Shown in pieces: positions 23,028 through 27,918 of a DNA stretch of 27,918 nt (within the stretch, counting starts at the first letter, position 1; every line of letters starts with the position of its first letter). Source of the DNA: CAYGAW01 sp964347945. GTDB taxonomy: Bacteria > Chloroflexota > Anaerolineae > UBA7937 > B3-Chlor. A program made the translations under genes and the position numbers. The notes under the pieces were generated by a model, which saw only the letters and a program-made list of their open reading frames with translations, was not told where the DNA came from and did no database searches. The stretch is from NCBI GenBank assembly GCA_964347945.1, contig CAYGAW010000190.1, positions 1 through 27,918 on the forward strand. Direction: 5' to 3'.

Positions 23028-24235
23028 GCTGGCCATCTCCCTGTAAGGGCGGCCTCCACGCATCGCGACAACGAGCCAAACCTGACCTCAAGGCCCAGAT
23101 GGCTCTGGAGATAGAAAGCGCCTTTGGCAGAGTTGGTGGCCAAGGTTCTGAAGCCCATCTCTCGTACAGGCGCTCCAATGATGCAGGCGTCCGCCACCAG
23201 TTTGCCACCGCAGGACGCGATCATCTGCGCCAACCCGTTTGCTCTTGCAGCGCTGGTGATCTCTCGTGCGGTGGTGATCCAAAGCTCGGTTGCCAGCTTT
23301 CTGCCTTTCAGTAGCTCAGCCACTTCCTGTATCTCGATCAGCGAGGCGTGAGGGCAGCCGATCCACACCAGATCGATGTCCTGGGCTGAGCCATCCAGTG
23401 CTTCATATCCCTCGTCGAGATCCTCGATGGCTATTCTCCGTGCACCATCGGCCAGAGTCATTCCCATCTGCGCCTCGGGCGTGACGCCTTGTATGTGATA
23501 GAGGGCGACGGCCCCACTGGCGGCCATGGCCGCCCCGAGAGCCTTGAGTTGCTCCAACTCAGGCTTGCTATGTGATTTCAGGCGGAAGTAGGGCACTGCG
23601 CTGCCCACCTTTTGTCCCACCATGTAGCCCAGGGCACTGAAATCGGCAACGGTTTCCAGGGCACACTCCACTTCTATCAGGTGGCTAGCCAGACGATTGT
23701 GCTCTAGATGGAGGCCGTACCTTGCTGTCCGTCCAGTTATCGCTGCGGCCAGGGCGCTGGGGCCTCCCTCGCGGTTGCTGCGAGCGCCTAGCACAGAGTT
23801 GGCGTAACTCACTGCAGACGATTCGCTCCACGCGAGATGGTCGCCAAGCGAAGGAGTGCGTCCCACCAGATAAGGAGTGCATGAGCAACTGGGCGCGATG
23901 CCCATGGTACCGTAGGCCTCGATGATCTCCAGCTGGCGCCTGGCATACTCCTCGGGGATCCCCAGCTCTCGCCACGCGTTGAGGTCCATTCCGGCGGGAT
24001 TGAGGGTGGCTGGAACCTTCACTCTGGCACCCGAATCTGCCCACTCTCGGATGAACTGCAATCCTGCGTCGCCCAGATTACTATAACCGACGCCGGCCAC
24101 CTGCACGCTGGTCACTGGGACCAGTTCTTCGGCTTCGTAGATTCTGCCCAGGGCCACAACGATCTCCATCGCCTTTCTGACGGCGGTGCCTTGGTCGCCG
24201 GCCAGCAGGGCCTCTTCTTCGGGTGTCAGACGCAT
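23024..24235 (-). CDS. Aconitase X large (catalytic) subunit, DUF521
   Basis: A 403-residue AcnX catalytic subunit. The family opening LTPEEEALLAGDQGTAVRKA is followed by APSCSCTPYL (C117, C119), HNRLASHLIEVE, WIGCPHASL (C294), and SCGGKLVADACI (C342, C351). The cysteines C119, C294 and C351 are the likely ligands of an iron-sulfur cluster. It is a dehydratase; the substrate is either mevalonate 5-phosphate (archaeal type) or a hydroxyproline-like compound. A UbiD-family decarboxylase gene ends nine bases upstream and the small subunit overlaps its stop, so the three form one operon. GAGGAG lies 12 bases before the ATG. Separate large and small genes resemble the archaeal arrangement. Confidence 0.93.
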   Translation of the reverse strand: MRLTPEEEALLAGDQGTAVRKAMEIVVALGRIYEAEELVPVTSVQVAGVGYSNLGDAGLQFIREWADSGARVKVPATLNPAGMDLNAWRELGIPEEYARRQLEIIEAYGTMGIAPSCSCTPYLVGRTPSLGDHLAWSESSAVSYANSVLGARSNREGGPSALAAAITGRTARYGLHLEHNRLASHLIEVECALETVADFSALGYMVGQKVGSAVPYFRLKSHSKPELEQLKALGAAMAASGAVALYHIQGVTPEAQMGMTLADGARRIAIEDLDEGYEALDGSAQDIDLVWIGCPHASLIEIQEVAELLKGRKLATELWITTAREITSAARANGLAQMIASCGGKLVADACIIGAPVREMGFRTLATNSAKGAFYLQSHLGLEVRFGSLSRCVEAALTGRWPA

Positions 24236-24244
24236 GCGAATTGT

Positions 24245-25558
24245 CTACTCCTCGTAGCTCACTCTTTCGAAGGCCTTTCGCTCTGCTGCAGACAATGCCT
24301 CGCCGGAAGGTTTTCGCCAGGGGATGGTGGCGTCCAGGCCCATCTTGGCGGTCCGCGTCTTCTGCCCAGGGATGTGTACAGCAGACGGGTCGAGAGAACT
24401 TCCGGGCTGATCCTCCCAGACTACCAGATCGCTGTCAGCCTGGAATCTGGTAGCGATGGCCCATTCAACGTCATGCGGATCGTGGATGTCTACGTCCTCA
24501 TCGACCACCACTACGTGCTTCAGTGAGCTATGCCCCTGGAAAGCAGCCTCTATCGCACGGCGGCCATCGTCGGCTTCCCTCTTCTGTATCTGCACCACGG
24601 CGTGCAACCAGGACGAGCCTCCTGGTGTCAGTAACACCTTCAGACAACGACACACTTTGCTGACCTCGGCGTAGATAGTCGGTTCACGGGGCAAGCCCAT
24701 CAGCAGCTTGTGCTCGAGTCCGCCGGGCAGCAGGGCTTGATAGATCGGGTCGCGGCGATGGGTAATGCAACTGATCTCCAGGACGCGGCCCTCCCGTACA
24801 ATATCCATGGTCCCTGTCAGGTCGAGAAAAGGCCCTTCAGGCGCCGTGCGAGTGGTGATTCGACCTTCTAGGACGATCTCCGTGTCAGCAGGGACCTCAA
24901 GATCGACGGTCAGGCATTTCACCAGGGGTGTCGGGCGCAGGGCATTGGCGATGCTGAACTCATCAACACCGGGAGGAGGGGACGTGGCAGCCGCCAGAAG
25001 GACCGTTGGCGGATTGCCGATGCAGATGGCGGCTTCCAGCTCGGCGTTGGACTTCTTCAGGGCCGTGTCCGTCCCTCGGCCCTCAACCACCCGAGCCACA
25101 AGCTCCCGAGGGCTCAACTGAAGCAAGCGATGGATGGAAACATTGCGCCCGTACTGGGCATCCTTGATGGTCACCACGCTGGCTGTGAGATAGGGACCTC
25201 CATCCTGGGGCAGGTGGGTCAGGATGGGCAGGCCATCCAGATTGACCTCCTTCTCCACCACCTCCTGACACGGGCCTACATCCACTATCTCAGCCGGTAC
25301 CGGATTGGCCAGGGCCTCGCTCATGGTGAACAGAAGTTGACTTGCGTCCACGTCCAGGTCGAGGGCGAAATGCCCACGCGCTGCGCACACACCGGCCGCA
25401 ACCCGATACGCGTGGCCTTTCACCTTCGTGAAGAGCAGCGGTTCGCTTTCCCTGCGGCTGATGATCTTGGCCATCTCGAGACGGGGATCGACCTCCGCCT
25501 GGATGGTCGTCAAGCCACCTGCCTGCTCTGTCTTCTCCAAGAACGATCTTAGACCCAT
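24245..25558 (-). CDS. UbiD family decarboxylase (possible anhydromevalonate-phosphate decarboxylase type)
   Basis: A 437-residue UbiD-fold decarboxylase expected to use prenylated FMN. Seen motifs are NVSIHRLLQL (R144, the conserved arginine), TAPEGPFLDLTGTMDIVR with E241, ITHRRDPIYQALLPGG (266-280), and VVVDEDVDIHDPHDVEWAIATR split over 350-371. In archaea a UbiD homologue with an EGPF-D-TGT-D signature decarboxylates trans-anhydromevalonate 5-phosphate right after the AcnX dehydratase; the gene order here (UbiD, AcnX large, AcnX small) suits that role. No ubiX-like prenyltransferase is in the window. I chose the ATG at 25558 (GLRSFLEKTEQAGGL) over the longer frame to 25630, which has no ribosome site. 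Confidence 0.88.
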   Translation of the reverse strand: MGLRSFLEKTEQAGGLTTIQAEVDPRLEMAKIISRRESEPLLFTKVKGHAYRVAAGVCAARGHFALDLDVDASQLLFTMSEALANPVPAEIVDVGPCQEVVEKEVNLDGLPILTHLPQDGGPYLTASVVTIKDAQYGRNVSIHRLLQLSPRELVARVVEGRGTDTALKKSNAELEAAICIGNPPTVLLAAATSPPPGVDEFSIANALRPTPLVKCLTVDLEVPADTEIVLEGRITTRTAPEGPFLDLTGTMDIVREGRVLEISCITHRRDPIYQALLPGGLEHKLLMGLPREPTIYAEVSKVCRCLKVLLTPGGSSWLHAVVQIQKREADDGRRAIEAAFQGHSSLKHVVVVDEDVDIHDPHDVEWAIATRFQADSDLVVWEDQPGSSLDPSAVHIPGQKTRTAKMGLDATIPWRKPSGEALSAAERKAFERVSYEE

Positions 25559-25573
25559 GGTTACCCACTTCCT

Positions 25574-25602
25574 ATTATACCTTGCTGGTGGACGAAGGTG
25601 AA
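25574..25602 (-). promoter_or_regulatory. Promoter of the UbiD-aconitase X operon
   Basis: On the minus strand TTCACC (25602-25597) and a perfect TATAAT (25579-25574) are 17 bases apart. The predicted start of transcription, near 25567, is only about nine bases before the ATG, so AGGAAG (25573-25568) would lie at or before the RNA 5' end. Confidence 0.65.
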
Positions 25603-25690
25603 GTTGCGGCTGCAGGGTGTGGGGGCACATGTCCTGGCCCTGCGCCTAAGTCACGAACGTCGCCAGCTGAGAGGCTCATCCACTCCCAGA

Positions 25691-25728
25691 GGCTACTGGC
25701 GCCGAGCTGTGCTGGACTCGCAGTAGCC
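25691..25728. repeat. Twelve-pair inverted repeat between the MOP-like gene and the UbiD operon
   Basis: GGCTACTG (25691-25698) pairs with CAGTAGCC (25721-25728); CGAG and CTCG extend the stem inward, with GCGC unpaired on the left arm and a ten-base loop. No T-run follows on either strand, so it is not a standard intrinsic terminator. It sits 18 bases after the MOP-like gene stop. Confidence 0.6.
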
Positions 25729-25745
25729 ATCCCACCATGCGTCAG

Positions 25746-27071
25746 CTAGGTGGCAGCCTCGCCTTCTGCACTGATACTCAGCGTCCTGGCGGTCGTCCGG
25801 CTCCGCCAGTAGAGCCACGCGGCCTCAACCAGTGCTCCACAAGTGATGGCAGCGGCGCCCAGGACCGAGCCGTAGGCTTGGCCGAGCCTCAAGCCAGCGA
25901 AGAGGGCCATGGCAACCACAGTGAGGTTGATGGCCTTGGCCGTACGTACAGTCGAAGTCGAGGCTTGTTTCACGAGCAGGCCTGTGAACAGAGCGTGAAA
26001 CGCATAGCCCAGCGGAAGGAGCACCATGATCCTCGTTGCCGGTACTGCGAACATCGCCACTGCTTCCGACACGCCGAACAACCGGCGCAGAATGAACCAC
26101 ACCAGGGGGGAGAAACTGATGACGGCGAAGGCACTGGTCAGGATCAGCCCCCCGGTCACGACGAATCGGCTGACCTTCTGCCAAGAGGGCTTATCCTCTG
26201 TGAGGGCAACGGTGATCTGCTGCAAAGCCATGGTGGGTCCCCAGAACATGCTAGCCAGACTAAAGGCCACGGGCCAGGCCGCGAGGGAGAGTTCAGCCAT
26301 GGGCGCTGTGGCGATGCCGGCGCTTATCAAGGGTCGAATGCTCTGTCGCAGGATGGTCGTTATCGCCAGAGGAAGATAGAAGGCCCACAAATAGCGGAAG
26401 CTAGTGGGTTCCGCCCTGGGGGCACGCGTATCTAACCTGTGGCGAATGCTGGATTGGGCGACCCAATGAGTGATACCGGCCTCAAGTGCCACCGCGATCA
26501 GCATGGCGAGTGCTGCCAAGGTAGCGCCCGGCAGGAGATGGAGAGCTTGCCCGACTGCCATCGTCGCTGACAGAACCAGAAGCCGTGCGGCTGTGCCAAT
26601 GCTGATGATCTTCGTTCGACCGTCGAGGATGAGAACGCCTTGATGGATGCGGCGCCACCCGATGGGTAGGGACCACCACGTGAGGACGCGCAGGGCTGGC
26701 ATCGTTGCCCGTGCTATGGCGGGAGGGATGTTCATCAGATCACACAGCAGGAACTGGCAGATCGGTGTGTAGAACAGAACCAAGCCCAATGCGGTGATGC
26801 CGAGCCCAATGAGGGCGTAGAAGCGGCGAATCACGTTGAACGCCGAGAGGCTCTTAGAGAGAGCGATGCTTAATTCCAGCATCATCAGAATAGGCGCTTC
26901 CACCACCAGGATGATGCTGAAGGCCACGCCGTAGGCGGCCAGGGACAGTTCGGGCTGGGGACCTCTGGCCAGGAAGGCGTTGATCAGAGGGCTTTCCATC
27001 AGCATCAAGACCCAGCTCAACGCGAGGGGGAGGTAGAGGAGTGAGATCGCTCTGTAGGTCAGCCTGTGCAA
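25746..27071 (-). CDS. Polytopic MOP/MATE-like membrane transporter (possibly ANKH-like)
   Basis: A 441-residue membrane protein with about twelve hydrophobic segments in two similar halves: MESPLINAFLARGPQPELSL followed by AAYGVAFSIILV in the first, and IRPLISAGIATAPMAELSL followed by AAWPVAFSLASM in the second. This internal duplication and the paired 'P.I.A....P..ELSLAA...AFS' motif fit the MOP flippase superfamily; the motif resembles ANKH-type members more than drug-exporting MATE proteins. The substrate is unknown. The start is TTG at 27071: a stop lies two codons upstream and GAGAGG seven bases before. It precedes the UbiD operon on the same strand with a 187-base gap that holds a hairpin and the UbiD promoter. 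Confidence 0.75.
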   Translation of the reverse strand: MHRLTYRAISLLYLPLALSWVLMLMESPLINAFLARGPQPELSLAAYGVAFSIILVVEAPILMMLELSIALSKSLSAFNVIRRFYALIGLGITALGLVLFYTPICQFLLCDLMNIPPAIARATMPALRVLTWWSLPIGWRRIHQGVLILDGRTKIISIGTAARLLVLSATMAVGQALHLLPGATLAALAMLIAVALEAGITHWVAQSSIRHRLDTRAPRAEPTSFRYLWAFYLPLAITTILRQSIRPLISAGIATAPMAELSLAAWPVAFSLASMFWGPTMALQQITVALTEDKPSWQKVSRFVVTGGLILTSAFAVISFSPLVWFILRRLFGVSEAVAMFAVPATRIMVLLPLGYAFHALFTGLLVKQASTSTVRTAKAINLTVVAMALFAGLRLGQAYGSVLGAAAITCGALVEAAWLYWRSRTTARTLSISAEGEAAT

Positions 27072-27131
27072 GTGTTAGCCTCTCAGCCAGCTGGGTGTCG
27101 TCATCGTCACCGAATCCTGGCAAGCGAGCGG

Positions 27132-27160
27132 ATTATACCATCCTCGGTGGGCTTGCACAA
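27132..27160 (-). promoter_or_regulatory. Promoter of the MOP-like transporter gene
   Basis: On the minus strand TTGTGC (27160-27155) is followed after 17 bases by TATAAT (27137-27132) with a TGn extension. Transcription would begin near 27125, leaving a leader of about 55 bases. Confidence 0.75.
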
Positions 27161-27165
27161 AGCTT

Positions 27166-27185
27166 GGGGCAAGCGGCGTTGCCCC
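27166..27185. repeat. Operator-like dyad centred between two divergent promoters
   Basis: GGGGCAA and TTGCCCC form a perfect seven-base inverted repeat around GCGGCG. It lies exactly five bases from the -35 box of each of the two divergent promoters (MOP-like gene on the left, DUF498 gene on the right), a good position for a shared regulator site. Confidence 0.55.
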
Positions 27186-27190
27186 TTCCA

Positions 27191-27219
27191 TTGTCATCAG
27201 CCGCCACCTGTGCTAGAGT
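27191..27219 (+). promoter_or_regulatory. Promoter of the DUF498 gene
   Basis: TTGTCA (27191-27196) and TAGAGT (27214-27219), the latter preceded by TGC as an extended -10, are 17 bases apart. Transcription would start near 27226, about 28 bases before the ATG. Confidence 0.65.
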
Positions 27220-27253
27220 AGGGGCGTGCACTGGCTCGTTCGACGTGCGGCCG

Positions 27254-27595
27254 ATGAATATAGAATCCTATCGCTTTGGACAGATCGTCGTTGACGGGGA
27301 GAGCTACACCTCCGACGTCGTCATCTTTCCTGACCACGTCCAGGCCAACTGGTGGCGCGCACGGGGGCACCGGCTGGCGCCCCCAGACTTGGAGGGCGTG
27401 GTGCAGTCAGAGGCAAGGACCCTGGTCATCGGTACAGGTGCCCGTGGCCTGATGACGGTGCCGCAAGAGACCTTGGACTTCCTGAACGCGCAGGGGTTCG
27501 AGGTCATCGTCGAGAAGACGGGCGAGGCGTGGCAGACCTACAACCGGTTGAGCGAGCGTGGTGGGGTCATCGCGGCCCTGCACTTGAGCTGCTAA
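27254..27595 (+). CDS. MTH938/DUF498 (NDUFAF3-like) domain protein
   Basis: A 113-residue single-domain protein. The pattern ESYRFGQIVVDGESYTSDVV at the start, WWRARGHRLAPPDLEGV in the middle, and TLVIGTGARGLMTVPQET followed by a YNRLSERGGVIAALHL ending is the MTH938/DUF498 domain, related to the mitochondrial complex I assembly factor NDUFAF3. Bacterial members have no established reaction. The upstream frame to 27041 overlaps the divergent promoter region, so the ATG at 27254, just before the conserved motif, is used although its ribosome site is weak. It is probably a single-gene unit sharing its promoter region with the MOP-like gene. Confidence 0.9.
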   Translation: MNIESYRFGQIVVDGESYTSDVVIFPDHVQANWWRARGHRLAPPDLEGVVQSEARTLVIGTGARGLMTVPQETLDFLNAQGFEVIVEKTGEAWQTYNRLSERGGVIAALHLSC

Positions 27596-27728
27596 TGGGG
27601 AGCCGGTCGGCCATCATCTTGAGCGACTTGATCTGGCTCTCAAGGGTCACAGTCCATTGGTCACTGACCGAGGGACAGGCCGCAGCCCCTCACTGAGCCA
27701 TGCCGAGTGTGCAGATGCGACACTGACG

Positions 27729-27757
27729 GGAGGTCGCTGTGGCGGCGCATGACCTCC
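27729..27757. repeat. Inverted repeat just upstream of the yvcK-like promoter
   Basis: GGAGGTC (27729-27735) and GACCTCC (27751-27757) form a perfect seven-base dyad with a 15-base centre, ending one base before the -35 box. It could be an activator or repressor site, or the remnant of an upstream terminator without a T-run. Confidence 0.4.
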
Positions 27758-27758
27758 G

Positions 27759-27787
27759 TTGACTTTGCCAGGAGGACGACCTATAAT
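27759..27787 (+). promoter_or_regulatory. Sigma-70-type promoter of the yvcK-like gene
   Basis: TTGACT (27759-27764) and TATAAT (27782-27787) are separated by exactly 17 bases, identical in both boxes to the tRNA-Val promoter. The leader would be about 20 bases. Confidence 0.88.
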
Positions 27788-27813
27788 AGCTTCGCGAGCG
27801 GAGAGACACGCAG

Positions 27814-27918
27814 ATGCGCTTCCGTCCCAAGTTCGGCTCCACTTTGAAATGGCTCATACCAGGCATGGGGGTGAAGCGCTGGCTGCTGCTCCTATTCGGT
27901 GGCATCACCATCGTCAGC
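27814..27918 (+). CDS. Partial YvcK-like (gluconeogenesis factor / UDP-GlcNAc-binding) protein, N-terminus only
   Basis: Thirty-five codons are visible before the window ends. The residues RFRPKFGSTLKWLIPGMG followed by VKRWLLLLFGGITIV resemble the N-terminus of Chloroflexota YvcK homologues, where a short basic stretch with 'LKWL.PG.GVKRW' leads into a membrane segment. The catalytic or ligand-binding CofD-like domain lies outside the window, so the call rests on this opening alone. A GAGAG ribosome site lies about eight bases before the ATG, and a strong promoter is present. In studied bacteria YvcK supports cell-wall synthesis on gluconeogenic carbon sources. Confidence 0.6.
   Translation, partial: MRFRPKFGSTLKWLIPGMGVKRWLLLLFGGITIVS

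Noticed and set aside
1..27918. CRISPR array, insertion sequence, prophage or toxin-antitoxin locus
   Set aside because: No regularly spaced direct repeats, transposase, integrase, phage structural gene or recognisable toxin pair was found.

Overview
The window looks like a chromosomal segment of a free-living bacterium of moderately high GC content, most likely a member of the Chloroflexota. That placement is inferred from the gene content (a DUF951 protein, a YvcK homologue with a membrane-type N-terminus, a DUF72/YebC/RuvC cluster and the general protein style); no rRNA or other decisive marker is present. No phage, insertion sequence or CRISPR array was seen. Gene density is high and the longest gap without a gene is about 220 bases.

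Layout. Bases 1-8200 are almost entirely minus-strand: a partial NTF2-like protein, a cysteine-rich small protein, a membrane dipeptidase, RuvC, YebC, a DUF72 protein, IF-1, FtsK, a TPR plus beta-propeller protein, and a tRNA-Thr/tRNA-Lys pair with its own promoter and intrinsic terminator. Bases 8300-16350 are plus-strand: a D-cysteine desulfhydrase-type PLP enzyme, DNA polymerase I, arginyl-tRNA synthetase, tRNA-Val, the tRNA m1A58 methyltransferase, a DegV protein and a TPR/zinc-ribbon protein. Bases 16420-18875 hold a minus-strand operon read in the order site-2 protease, HD-domain protein, prephenate dehydrogenase-like protein, GIY-YIG nuclease. A divergent promoter region then drives a plus-strand operon of DUF951 protein, MFS exporter and alkaline-phosphatase-superfamily enzyme (19005-22230).

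Bases 22230-25600 contain the most interesting locus: a minus-strand operon of a UbiD-family decarboxylase and the large and small subunits of aconitase X, followed by a decayed Gfo/Idh oxidoreductase fragment. In archaea, aconitase X (phosphomevalonate dehydratase) and a UbiD-type decarboxylase act one after the other in the modified mevalonate pathway, so this bacterial operon may encode the same two steps or an unknown dehydratase/decarboxylase pair. A polytopic MOP-like transporter lies just upstream on the same strand, and shares a divergent promoter region containing a centred dyad with a MTH938/DUF498 protein. The window ends inside the start of a yvcK-like gene with a strong promoter.

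Several sigma-70-type promoters with 17-base spacers can be read directly, at the tRNA genes, ftsK, the UbiD operon, the MOP gene, the DUF498 gene and yvcK. They support the transcription units proposed here.
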